Source: JAJTFW01 sp031411335 (GTDB lineage: Bacteria > Bacteroidota > Bacteroidia > AKYH767-A > OLB10). From it: a stretch of DNA of 48,682 bases. The translations under genes and the position numbers were made by a program. Shown here in pieces: positions 1-8,844 of this stretch (the stretch's first letter is position 1; each line of letters begins with the position of its first letter). The notes under the pieces were generated by a model. It made no database searches, was not told the origin of the DNA, and saw only the letters and a program-made list of their open reading frames with translations. The stretch lies in assembly GCA_031411335.1 (NCBI GenBank), contig JANOAX010000005.1, positions 1 to 48,682 on the forward strand, in the 5' to 3' direction.

Positions 1-3000
1 GTTTGATTTATTGAACCAAATGTTACATTTAAAATCTCTTCATCTGCAGTAGAAGTTGCTGCAGAAGACCCATAAGCAGGAGGAGTTCCAGAAGCACCTA
101 CAACCACATAAGCGGATGAAGTAAGTGATACTGATTCTCCTGAACAGATAGTCGTTGAAGAAATATTGGTAGATACTACTGGGTTATTATTTACCGTTAA
201 TACAAGTGTATCAGTAATCACACAACCCGCACTAGGATCACTTCCAAACACCACAAATGTATAAACACCAGCAGTAGTAGGCGTAGAAACTACTTGTGCA
301 CCTGAGTTCACATTTAATGTACCCACGCCATTACCTGACCATACATAAGTATAAATACTTGAAGACCCTGTTTGTACCACATTTAATGTGTCCACATTAC
401 CCAAACAAATTGAAGTACCTAGAGCAGAAACGATATCAATCGGATCTGGCTGAACAACTGTTTCAGTAACAGCCACCCTTGGACTTTCACAAACACCATC
501 GAAAGCAGAAACATAGTATGTAGTTGTCACTCCAACGGTTTGAAGCAAGTTGGTATCTGGCAAATTCTGGATAGGTGTGCCACCAGTAGGTGTAGTATAC
601 CAACGGTATGCAATAGCACCTGGAACAGAAGAGACATCAGATTTTACCTGCTGAGTACCACAATGTGCAGAATCGTAAGCGATAGGAGCAGGAAGTGTAG
701 CAATCATATTCAAATTAATAGTATCACTAGCAGTACAAACACCATCAGAGAACGTTACAGTATATTGTGTATTTACTGTAGGAGAAACTACAATTGAACT
801 TGAAGTTTGAGCACCTGGAGTCCACAAATAACTAGTAAGTACTGGAGCAATGAAGACGTTGTAATCTTCAGTTTCACCCCAAGTATATGTACCTGTTGGC
901 AAAATTGCACCTCCAGTTTCAACTGAAATAACACGTAATCTTGTTATTCCATAGGAAACTGTTCCTGGAATGGTAATATTTCCACTCTGAAGATTCGGAC
1001 CAGCAACAGCGGTAGAAATAAATGCATCTTCACCAGCATCCAAGAAATCACCATCGCGGTTATAATCAATAAAGATGGCCACGCGATTAGTGAAGTTACC
1101 ACCACAAGTTCCAACTTGAATTGAGAAAGGAACCACTTGACCTGGCAGTACTGAAACTGCAGGAAGTGAAGCGGTGTAATTTGAATACATGTTTAAAGTA
1201 GAACCAGGTCCACCAGTAGTTAAACATGTTGACGTATTATTTAATGAACCAAATGTAACATTTAGGATCTCTTCATCAGCAGTTGAAGTTGCATTGGAAG
1301 CCAAATAAGAAGGCGAAGGCAATGCAGAACCAAGTGTTAAAGTTGAGTTGATAGCTGGGCAAATGGTAAGATCTGGTCCAACTGTGTAAATTTTTCTTAG
1401 ATACTCATCCGTATATGACTGACTAGAAGAAACTGTAAAGTTGAGAGCTGCAGAAGCATCTGTTGCTGTAACGGAGTATGCAACAAGTGCACTACCGCTT
1501 GCAGGAATTGTTCCTTCCCATAAGTTAGTGCCACCATTAAATACCATTACAATAGCTGTTTGAGCTACTCCATTTAATGACCAGTTTAAATTCACACTTG
1601 AAAGGCCGCTAGCATCAGAAATGTTTGCAGAAATTAATCTTGACACAGCAGTACAAGCAGCACCTGCTGGAGAAGCAACTACCGAAGTAATTGTTGGGCT
1701 AACAAAATCACCAGAAGCAATAAAGTTACCAGCATCAGCACCAATATCGATTGGTGTAAGTCCAGCACGAGCTTGACTGTCGAAGTCGTCAGCAGGACCA
1801 GCGATAACCGCTCCAGAGCCTTCTACAGGTGATACTGCAGGGGAAGGTTGGATATGTAAATCTGGAGTAGCAGCAGCAGGAGCAATATAATTTGGATTCT
1901 CAGAAATAGAACTCAAATCTTGTCCTGTTAATGTTCTCCAGTCTGCTAAAGTTGTAGCGATAGTTGCATTACGAAGACCGGTACGACCACCATTTGCAAA
2001 ATCAGCAAAGAGAACATTCTTTGAAGAGGTTACATTGATATTCGAATCCAAACCAATTGCATATTCAAATGCACCACCGATTGCGGTTACACGTGCATTA
2101 TAGAATACGTTATTGATAATTTCATCATTTCCTGTTGTTGGACGATTCACACGACGGAAACCATAAGTGTTTCCTTGAACTACTCCAGATGCTACAGAAG
2201 CATTACCGCCGATGTAAACTGAGTTATGATAAATTTTATTAATATTCGTATTTGCTTTATAAATACCATAGTATTCTTGAGACTTAGCATTACTAAGACC
2301 CAATTGAACCATGTTATTTTGAACGGTTGGTAAACCACCATATAATCCAATACCGATAAACACGTGTTTAGCAGTATCAGAAGCTGTGGTTAAATCGTTC
2401 AAATCATAAATCAAATTCTTTTGGATAAGTTGATTAAATCCAATAGTAGTAGTTCCGGTATAAGCAATACCATTAACCACTACTCTACCCGTATCAGCAC
2501 TCATCTTCAAATTATAGATGGTGTTTCCAGCTATATTCACTTCCGTTCCTGTAACAGGTATTGAAGTTGAAGTATGATTAATACCTGCTAAATGAGCAGT
2601 TGTTGCCGCTGCCACATTCTTCGCATTAGAAGAAAGAGCTGTAATGGTATTTCCAGTAATTACATTTAAACCAGAAGAAGTTTGAATACCATAAACAACA
2701 CCTGCAGAACTACGAGTAGGCACTTGCAAATTTTGAATACTATTATTACTAATAGTAATACGAGTACCACCTACATTTAAGATACCTATAACAGAGAAAT
2801 TCGCTGTACTGGTAACGCCGGCATTGATAGCAACACCACTACGCAAGCTTCCTGCAACAGCACCACCAATCGTATTCCCGCTTATTACACGAGTAGCAGT
2901 GGGGTCAGTTAATGTAGTGAATCCTTGATTAAAGATACCGCAAACGGTAGCACCTACAGTAGCTGAATTTGCAAAAGCCGCTGTAATACCATTGAACCCA

Positions 3001-5216
3001 AGTCCACCAACATTATTACCAGTAAGTGTAGTTGGAGTATTAGAAGCCGCACCTTGTGCGATACCAATTACGTTTGCACTAGTAGCCGTTCCACCAGTAG
3101 CTGTACCACGAACAAGAATGTTATCCACTCCAGACATTGAACCTACCGTATTATTTGTAATATTAGCACCGCCTGAGTTTAACCAGATACCACAGAAAGA
3201 AGCTCCTGAACCAGTACCAGTATTACTTGTAGCGATGTTAAAATTTGAAATAGTATTTCCACTAATAGTTGTTGCAGGAGAAAGAGCTGCATTTACATCC
3301 ATTCCAAAGAATCGGTTGGCTACGGCAGTTGTAACAAACGTCATTGTATAAGTACCTGTGCTGCTTGCATTCGCAAATCCGATAATATTATTACTAATAT
3401 TAAATGATCCTAATGTATTATTGGCTACAATACCTTTATGAATGTTTGCAGTAGTATACGTTCTAGATGCTTCCTGATAAATCTTATTACCAGTAATACT
3501 CCAATTGTTATTTAATCCAATTAAGTTAATACCAATGGTAGCACCACCTGCACTAAAGAAATTAAAGACTCTACAATTACTAATCGTATTATTATCATTG
3601 ACAACACTACCCGTAGTATTACCAGAAGCCATAAAACAATTGTTCGGGAATGATGCACCATCACGAATATCACACTCGTTAAATGTATTGTTATCATTTC
3701 CAAAACCTCCAACTACAGTTGATCCGCCCATAAACACAACTGCATTGGTAGTCGTATTATTTACACCACGGAAGACTACATATGTAAAAGTATTGTTGGA
3801 AGATTCTTGTGCGATACGCATTGCTGTTCCCGTAAATGATGAGTTGGCAATTGTTAATTGAGTCGCACCTACTCCACCTGCTCTTCCATCAATAATTAAA
3901 TATTGAGTTAAAGAGTCAGTAACCGTTGCATAAGAATGTGTACTTGTGATACTCAACCCAACAGCACCTGTCTCAGGACGAATAGTCACTGTTTTACTAG
4001 CAAGTGTACCAAGGTTACCTGTCCACAAAGGGAAAGTTTCCACTGTACTTACATAAGCAGCTTGCAATTCTAATATAACTGAGCAAGCTAAACCATTTGT
4101 ACGAATATCTGCTAATGCAGCAGTAAGAGAAGCATAAGTTCCAGTTGGACCTACTGAATAGGTAGCACATAAAGTACCAGCTAAAGTAGATTGATTGCTA
4201 TTTAATGCAGTACTTTTTTGACCTTCATTATTACTATATACATTCCAATAATAAGCAGTACCCGCTGAAAGACCAGTGGCAGCATAAGTAACCGTATTTG
4301 CTGGTAAAGAAGCAACCTGAGTATAGGTAATTCCATCCAATGAACGTTCAACGATATAACCCGTTTCACCAGTAGCATCTACCCAATTTAACGACATACT
4401 ATTATTAGTAACCGCAGAGAAAGTTAGAGAAGTAGGTGCAGAAGGAGCAACAGGAGGAGTGAAAGAATATACTTGACCTGTGGCAGGCACTGTAGCAATT
4501 AATGTTGCTTCAGTTACAGAAGAAACCGTAGGAGCTGCACCAGCATCACTTAAAGAAAGGAAATTAGCTGCACCCGTACCGACTGCTGTAATTCCAATAG
4601 AAGCCGAAGCCGTTACTGGAGCACCTGCTTCTTGACGATAAACAAATTGTACCGCTCCAGTTGCTTCATAAAGTTTTACTTGAAATGAAGTTGCAACTGG
4701 ACCACTCCAGTTCACTCTCCAATTCAAAAATTCAACAGTAAGGATTCTACTTCCAGCTAAACCAGTAGTAGCATACGTTCCAATTCCCGCTGTCGCACCA
4801 CCCGCTCCACTAATATCATCCCAATAAGGGGCTAATATTGGACGAGATGTAGTGAGTCCGGAATTTAAAGCCCCGAGTGCTGTACCCGCCGCTGTTGCAC
4901 CTAATCCAATGTATCCATCGGAATGGGCGAAGAACTGCGAGTAACTTACTCCATTATAGAGGAAGTTAAATCCAATTGGCAAGAAGCCAGAAGTACCGAA
5001 GTCTGCCTGAATTGCAGGCAAATTAGTACTACCACCCGTACCTGCAATAGGTGTGAAGGTGCCGCTTGAAGCGGAGAAGGCATAATTGGTAATGCTTTGG
5101 GCATTACTCGTATGCGTTCCAACTGTGAGGGTTAACAGAATTGCTGCTGTCAACATTAACCACCAATGGCGAAGCCCAGTAGTTAACTTTCCTCTTTGAG
5201 AGTAATTGTTTTTCAT
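1..5216 (-). CDS. Giant secreted surface protein with FN3, beta-helix, GEVED and Ig-like modules (C-terminus outside window)
   Basis: The minus-strand frame is open from an ATG at 5214-5216 to the left edge (1738 codons, no stop), so the gene is partial at its 3' end. Residues 1-40 form a signal peptide: basic start, hydrophobic core at about 19-33, cleavage after NAQ. A beta-sandwich-like region follows, then a fibronectin type III domain at about 255-330, a long Asn/Thr/Ser-rich stretch typical of a right-handed parallel beta-helix at about 355-1110, an Ig-like segment near 1170-1270, a GEVED domain at about 1308-1455 (DYNRDGDF, GETEDYN), CHU_C-type Ig and PKD-like modules at about 1460-1670, and the start of a second GEVED copy at about 1718. 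Such proteins in Bacteroidota are usually exported by T9SS and act as adhesins or surface filaments. The sorting domain would lie beyond the edge, so that route is inferred. No catalytic domain is visible. Confidence 0.85.
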   Translation of the reverse strand, partial: MKNNYSQRGKLTTGLRHWWLMLTAAILLTLTVGTHTSNAQSITNYAFSASSGTFTPIAGTGGSTNLPAIQADFGTSGFLPIGFNFLYNGVSYSQFFAHSDGYIGLGATAAGTALGALNSGLTTSRPILAPYWDDISGAGGATAGIGTYATTGLAGSRILTVEFLNWRVNWSGPVATSFQVKLYEATGAVQFVYRQEAGAPVTASASIGITAVGTGAANFLSLSDAGAAPTVSSVTEATLIATVPATGQVYSFTPPVAPSAPTSLTFSAVTNNSMSLNWVDATGETGYIVERSLDGITYTQVASLPANTVTYAATGLSAGTAYYWNVYSNNEGQKSTALNSNQSTLAGTLCATYSVGPTGTYASLTAALADIRTNGLACSVILELQAAYVSTVETFPLWTGNLGTLASKTVTIRPETGAVGLSITSTHSYATVTDSLTQYLIIDGRAGGVGATQLTIANSSFTGTAMRIAQESSNNTFTYVVFRGVNNTTTNAVVFMGGSTVVGGFGNDNNTFNECDIRDGASFPNNCFMASGNTTGSVVNDNNTISNCRVFNFFSAGGATIGINLIGLNNNWSITGNKIYQEASRTYTTANIHKGIVANNTLGSFNISNNIIGFANASSTGTYTMTFVTTAVANRFFGMDVNAALSPATTISGNTISNFNIATSNTGTGSGASFCGIWLNSGGANITNNTVGSMSGVDNILVRGTATGGTATSANVIGIAQGAASNTPTTLTGNNVGGLGFNGITAAFANSATVGATVCGIFNQGFTTLTDPTATRVISGNTIGGAVAGSLRSGVAINAGVTSTANFSVIGILNVGGTRITISNNSIQNLQVPTRSSAGVVYGIQTSSGLNVITGNTITALSSNAKNVAAATTAHLAGINHTSTSIPVTGTEVNIAGNTIYNLKMSADTGRVVVNGIAYTGTTTIGFNQLIQKNLIYDLNDLTTASDTAKHVFIGIGLYGGLPTVQNNMVQLGLSNAKSQEYYGIYKANTNINKIYHNSVYIGGNASVASGVVQGNTYGFRRVNRPTTGNDEIINNVFYNARVTAIGGAFEYAIGLDSNINVTSSKNVLFADFANGGRTGLRNATIATTLADWRTLTGQDLSSISENPNYIAPAAATPDLHIQPSPAVSPVEGSGAVIAGPADDFDSQARAGLTPIDIGADAGNFIASGDFVSPTITSVVASPAGAACTAVSRLISANISDASGLSSVNLNWSLNGVAQTAIVMVFNGGTNLWEGTIPASGSALVAYSVTATDASAALNFTVSSSQSYTDEYLRKIYTVGPDLTICPAINSTLTLGSALPSPSYLASNATSTADEEILNVTFGSLNNTSTCLTTGGPGSTLNMYSNYTASLPAVSVLPGQVVPFSIQVGTCGGNFTNRVAIFIDYNRDGDFLDAGEDAFISTAVAGPNLQSGNITIPGTVSYGITRLRVISVETGGAILPTGTYTWGETEDYNVFIAPVLTSYLWTPGAQTSSSIVVSPTVNTQYTVTFSDGVCTASDTINLNMIATLPAPIAYDSAHCGTQQVKSDVSSVPGAIAYRWYTTPTGGTPIQNLPDTNLLQTVGVTTTYYVSAFDGVCESPRVAVTETVVQPDPIDIVSALGTSICLGNVDTLNVVQTGSSSIYTYVWSGNGVGTLNVNSGAQVVSTPTTAGVYTFVVFGSDPSAGCVITDTLVLTVNNNPVVSTNISSTTICSGESVSLTSSAYVVVGASGTPPAYGSSAATSTADEEILNVTFGSINQ

Positions 5217-6003
5217 AGAATTTATTTTGATTAGATTTATTTCATTTGAACCTACTAAAAATGAGAATTCCCCACGCATAGCCATTAAAGTGCGCAGAAA
5301 TAGAGGAAGGAAATAATTGAAGTAGAATTTTTTCACTAGGCTTATTTTTTATACCGGTTTCCAGAGTACAACTATTACTTTTTGAGGGTAAGACTTTGGT
5401 CATTTCGCGAGAATGACTAAAGTGTTCGCAATAACTCAATGGATTTCCCTTTTCAGGATTTGTTAACGCAATTTACTTGGTTAAGCGATACAATGCAAGT
5501 TTTCTGTAAAATTTCACCCAGTATTTGAGATAGTTGGCAAATTTTATGCTGAAAATCAATGGTTAAAAGATTTAAACAATTGAAAAATTTACTGTTCATA
5601 GATTAATTTTTTGTAAGAATTTTAAAATTGGGAATTATAAAACTGATGAAAAGTTTGCTTTTGAATTCACCTTCACCTACATTACGAGGAGGTGAAAAAA
5701 GGGTGTTTTAGGAAGATTTAAAGCTCATTTTGATTCCCTTTTTCGTTTCTTCCAACATAAAGGACTGAAAAAAAGTAGATTGCGATTAAAACTAGGTAAC
5801 ATTTTAAATACTACGGGGTTGTTAGAATTGGATATTGAAAGTTTAATATTGATCATAATTAACTTCTTCATTGCGATGCTTCAAAATAAAAACAAACTCA
5901 TCTTACCTACTATAATATTATCTGATTTTAGTAGGTAAATTTACTAACGTTGATGCCTATACGACAATTTTAATTTTCAGAAAAAACACATCGAAATAAA
6001 TGT
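5217..6003. other. Noncoding gap between surface-protein gene and fcl
   Basis: This AT-rich stretch of 787 bases has no convincing gene. It holds the 5' leader of the surface-protein gene and the 3' flank of fcl. The only structure I can support is the 10-bp inverted repeat at 5903-5938, listed separately. I found no clear promoter matching the Bacteroidota consensus (TTG, then TAnnTTTG). Confidence 0.6.
5903..5938. repeat. 10-bp perfect inverted repeat, possible hairpin downstream of fcl
   Basis: Arms TTACCTACTA (5903-5912) and TAGTAGGTAA (5929-5938) are exact reverse complements around a 16-base loop. The repeat lies about 65 bases past the fcl stop. No U-tract follows on either strand, so it is not a classical intrinsic terminator. 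It may be a transcript-end hairpin or a protein-binding site. Confidence 0.45.
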
Positions 6004-6948
6004 CTATTTTCGATCGAAATTCCAACCTGTTTTTTCCAATTCTGACAAAACAGAAAGAATCCCTTCTTTTAGATCCAATCGATGTTGCCAACCCAACTTA
6101 TGAATTTTTGAAACATCCAATAATTTGCGTGGGGTTCCGTCCGGCTTATCGATATTAAACAAAAGTTGGCCTTCAAATCCGACTAATTCCTTCACCATTT
6201 CTGCCAATTCCTTGATGCTCACATCCACTCCAGTACCCACATTTACATGTTGCTCGTCGCTATAATTTTCCATCAAAAACACACAGGCATCGGCCAAATC
6301 ATCCACATGCAAAAATTCACGCTTCGGCGAACCCGTTCCCCAAATTTCAACGGAAGCTAAGTTCTTCGTTTTGGCATCATGAAACTTTCTGATCAAGGCA
6401 GGTAAGACATGAGAATTATTCAAATCATAATTATCATTGGGTCCATAAAGATTGGTGGGCATGGCTGAGATCATTTCTACTCCATATTGTTTTCGATACG
6501 ACTCACACATCTTCAGTCCAGCAATCTTAGCAATGGCATAAGGTTCATTGGTGGCTTCTAAATATCCACTTAATAAATACTCCTCTTTAATAGGCTGAGG
6601 GCACATCTTAGGATAGATGCAAGAAGATCCTAAAAACAAAAGTTTCTTCACTCCATACTTATATGCATAATGAATCACATTATTCTGAATCATCAAATTC
6701 TCATAGATAAATTCGCCGCGATACGTATTGTTGGCAACGATCCCTCCTACTTTGGCTGCGCTCAGAAAAACATAATTGGGTTGGTGTTCTGCAAAAAAAT
6801 CTTCCACTGCCATTTGATTTCTCAAATCCAATTCGGATGATGTTTTAAGAATTAAATTTTTAAATCCACGTTTCTGAAGATTTCGAACAATAGCAGATCC
6901 CACCATTCCGCGGTGGCCAGCGATATATATTTTTTCGTCTATTTGCAT
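6004..6948 (-). CDS. fcl: GDP-L-fucose synthase
   Basis: The enzyme performs the 3,5-epimerisation and 4-reduction of GDP-4-keto-6-deoxymannose to GDP-L-fucose, using NADPH in the cytosol. It is an extended SDR: the nucleotide-binding motif GHRGMVGS lies near the N-terminus, followed by the Ser/Cys motif SSCIYPK near residue 110 and the catalytic Tyr-xxx-Lys pair (YAIAK) near 137-141. The 314-residue length is normal for the family. The open frame extends three codons upstream to a TTG, but the ATG at 6946-6948 (MQIDEK) is the better start because the Rossmann strand begins right after it. It lies downstream of gmd on the same strand and takes that enzyme's product. The 342-base spacer between them is unusually long for this normally tight pair. 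The fucose donor is probably used by the polysaccharide locus starting at 8845. Confidence 0.93.
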   Translation of the reverse strand: MQIDEKIYIAGHRGMVGSAIVRNLQKRGFKNLILKTSSELDLRNQMAVEDFFAEHQPNYVFLSAAKVGGIVANNTYRGEFIYENLMIQNNVIHYAYKYGVKKLLFLGSSCIYPKMCPQPIKEEYLLSGYLEATNEPYAIAKIAGLKMCESYRKQYGVEMISAMPTNLYGPNDNYDLNNSHVLPALIRKFHDAKTKNLASVEIWGTGSPKREFLHVDDLADACVFLMENYSDEQHVNVGTGVDVSIKELAEMVKELVGFEGQLLFNIDKPDGTPRKLLDVSKIHKLGWQHRLDLKEGILSVLSELEKTGWNFDRK

Positions 6949-7290
6949 TCTTAGCAATCTTTAATTTTTTTGCTTAAACCAAAATTTTAATTTGAAGGTG
7001 TAATAATTTGAAGATTTGAAAATTAATATACTTGAAGTTGGATCAACGCCTAAATGCTGTGGGACATGGTTAAATTTGATTTTAAATGAAAGCAGGGAAT
7101 TCAAGTAGTACCTCAGACTTATTTAAAGACGTTCTCCACTAATGCTCAGATGCAGGATAATATCTTCATTGCGAAGTATCACAATCTAATTAATACATCA
7201 TCAAATTTATTCGAAACTCTTTGTAGCGAAGCTCCGAATGAACCCATCTTCAAATTTTCAAATCTTCAAATTAAACCATTTTCAAATTAA
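6949..7290. other. Noncoding spacer between gmd and fcl with a MITE-like repeat
   Basis: The 342 bases between these two minus-strand genes show no gene. The spacer is largely enclosed by the perfect 21-bp inverted repeat listed separately. It also holds a segment around 7162-7185 (TCTTCATTGCGAAGTATCAC) resembling one near 5868-5880 (TCTTCATTGCGATGCTTC), so it may contain remnants of a dispersed repeat. Confidence 0.55.
7004..7273. repeat. 270-bp segment bounded by perfect 21-bp inverted repeats
   Basis: The left arm (7004-7024, core AATTTGAAGATTTGAAAATT) is the exact reverse complement of the right arm (7253-7273). Each arm is built from an imperfect 8-base period (ATTTGAAG/ATTTGAAA). The enclosed 228 bases encode nothing recognisable, and I see no target-site duplication. 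It could be a small non-autonomous element or a pair of low-complexity intergenic repeats of a kind common in Bacteroidota. It separates gmd from fcl and could form a long stem in their shared transcript. Confidence 0.55.
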
Positions 7291-8403
7291 TTATTCATGG
7301 TAATTCATCACGGTATGTCCGCCTTCTTTTAAGTAGCGATCGCGTTTAAAGATTTCCATATCTGCGGCAACCATTTCTTTAACAATCATTGGTAAATCGT
7401 ATTTAGGTCTCCAATTTAACTGCGTTTTTGCTTTTGTTGGATCACCAATCAATAATTCTACTTCAGCCGGACGATAGTACCGTTTATCAATACTTACTAC
7501 TTCTTGTCCTATTGGTCGTGCATATTCAGGATTTGTACAAGCTTTAATTTTGGCAACTTCACTTTCAGCTTCACCACTCCATTCCAATTCAATTCCCAAT
7601 TCACGGAACGCCATAATAATAAAATCACGAACGGAAGTAGTAATTCCAGTTGCAATAACATAATCTTCTGGCTTGTCTTGTTGCAACATTAAATACATAG
7701 CTTCTACATAATCCTTAGCATGACCCCAATCACGCTTGGCATCCAAGTTTCCCATGAAGACTTTATCTTGAAGTCCTAGGGCAATTCTTGCAACGGCTCT
7801 TGTTATTTTACGGGTTACGAAAGTTTCTCCTCGTAAAGGCGATTCATGATTAAATAAAATTCCATTTACGGCATACATATTATAGGACTCACGATAATTC
7901 ACGAAAATCCAATAGGCATACAACTTAGCAACGGCATAAGGTGATCTTGGGTAAAATGGAGTAGTTTCTTTCTGCGGAATTTCTTGTACCAAACCATACA
8001 GCTCAGAAGTTGAAGCCTGATAAATTCTGCAACGATCTGTCATGTTTAACATACGCACTGCTTCTAATATTCTCAAAGCTCCAAGTCCATCGGCATTGGC
8101 CGTATATTCTGGAGAATTAAAACTCACATGTACATGGGACATGGCTCCTAGGTTATAAATTTCATCGGGCTGAACTTCGCTAATGATTCGAATAATATTA
8201 ACAGAATCAGTAAGATCTCCATAATGCAATTTAAAACGAATGCCTTTTTCGTGTGGATCTTCATAAAGATGATCAACTCTTTGCGTATTAAACATGGAAC
8301 TTCGACGCTTAATACCGTGAACTTCATACCCTTTTTCGAGCAAAAGTTCCGCTAAATAGGCGCCATCTTGCCCTGTAATTCCTGTGATAAGTGCTTTTTT
8401 CAT
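7291..8403 (-). CDS. gmd: GDP-mannose 4,6-dehydratase
   Basis: The enzyme dehydrates GDP-D-mannose to GDP-4-keto-6-deoxy-D-mannose, the first committed step to GDP-L-fucose. The 370-residue extended SDR begins with ALITGITGQDGAYLAELL, the GxxGxxG NADP-binding motif. It continues with the family signatures STSELYG (catalytic Ser/Glu region) and YAVAK (Tyr-xxx-Lys), and with NHESPLRGETFVTRKI, which is diagnostic for Gmd. The frame can be extended 16 codons upstream to a TTG, but the ATG at 8401-8403 (MKKALITG) matches the family N-terminus and was chosen. It is transcribed away from the polysaccharide operon, with a 441-base divergent region between. fcl follows on the same strand. Confidence 0.95.
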   Translation of the reverse strand: MKKALITGITGQDGAYLAELLLEKGYEVHGIKRRSSMFNTQRVDHLYEDPHEKGIRFKLHYGDLTDSVNIIRIISEVQPDEIYNLGAMSHVHVSFNSPEYTANADGLGALRILEAVRMLNMTDRCRIYQASTSELYGLVQEIPQKETTPFYPRSPYAVAKLYAYWIFVNYRESYNMYAVNGILFNHESPLRGETFVTRKITRAVARIALGLQDKVFMGNLDAKRDWGHAKDYVEAMYLMLQQDKPEDYVIATGITTSVRDFIIMAFRELGIELEWSGEAESEVAKIKACTNPEYARPIGQEVVSIDKRYYRPAEVELLIGDPTKAKTQLNWRPKYDLPMIVKEMVAADMEIFKRDRYLKEGGHTVMNYHE

Positions 8404-8844
8404 GGTTTTGGAAAATATTGAATGATTTAAATAAATATTAAACTTTGGCAACGGGTTAAAATCACCTCTCTTTTTCTAATGCAAACAACTAACAATCAAT
8501 TCTTAATATTCAACTGTACATTATTTGCAGAAAAAAAGACATAATCTGTATCGCTTCTAACGCAAATAAAGGAAAGTATGTTACAGAGAGTAAAAATAGC
8601 ACTTATAACCATCAAAAAGGTGCATTTTCCCATCCAATTTCGATTAAAAACTCCATTAATAAACTGTAAGAGATCCAAGCGCAGAAAATGGAAGTGAATA
8701 TCAAAGACTAAAGATGGAGAATAATCCTAATTTTGTGACGTTAGAGTCGCAAATAATTTTAGGAGTTCTTGAGATTTTAAAGAACCTAATTAGCTCTATC
8801 GACGTACAAAAACGGAATAAATATTTCACATTTATTATATCATT
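8404..8844. other. Divergent intergenic region, gmd and polysaccharide operon
   Basis: This noncoding region of 441 bases should carry the promoters for gmd (leftward) and the polysaccharide operon (rightward). Two short minus-strand open frames here (8496-8678 and 8701-8886) have no recognisable protein content. One possible rightward promoter is listed separately. Confidence 0.55.
8731..8761 (+). promoter_or_regulatory. Possible Bacteroidota-type promoter for the polysaccharide operon
   Basis: TTTTG (8731-8735) followed after 18 bases by TAATTTTA (8754-8761) resembles the -33 TTTG and -7 TAnnTTTG elements used by the Bacteroidota primary sigma factor, with one mismatch at the last base. 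It lies about 85 bases before the ATG at 8845. In AT-rich DNA such matches arise easily by chance. Confidence 0.25.

Noticed and set aside
2992..3861. Hydrophobic Pro/Val-rich plus-strand frames opposite the surface-protein gene
   Set aside because: They are antisense shadows of a repeat-rich beta-helix coding region whose minus-strand frame is continuous and makes sense as protein.
5242..5439. 65-codon open frame on the minus strand upstream of the surface-protein gene
   Set aside because: The translation has no recognisable domain, signal or membrane pattern, and it lies in the leader region of the next gene. It is most likely a chance frame.
5672..5696. 7-bp inverted repeat TTCACCT/AGGTGAA as a terminator
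   Set aside because: The T-run on the minus strand comes before, not after, the stem. On the plus strand the stem is followed by A residues. It cannot act as a classical terminator for the flanking genes.
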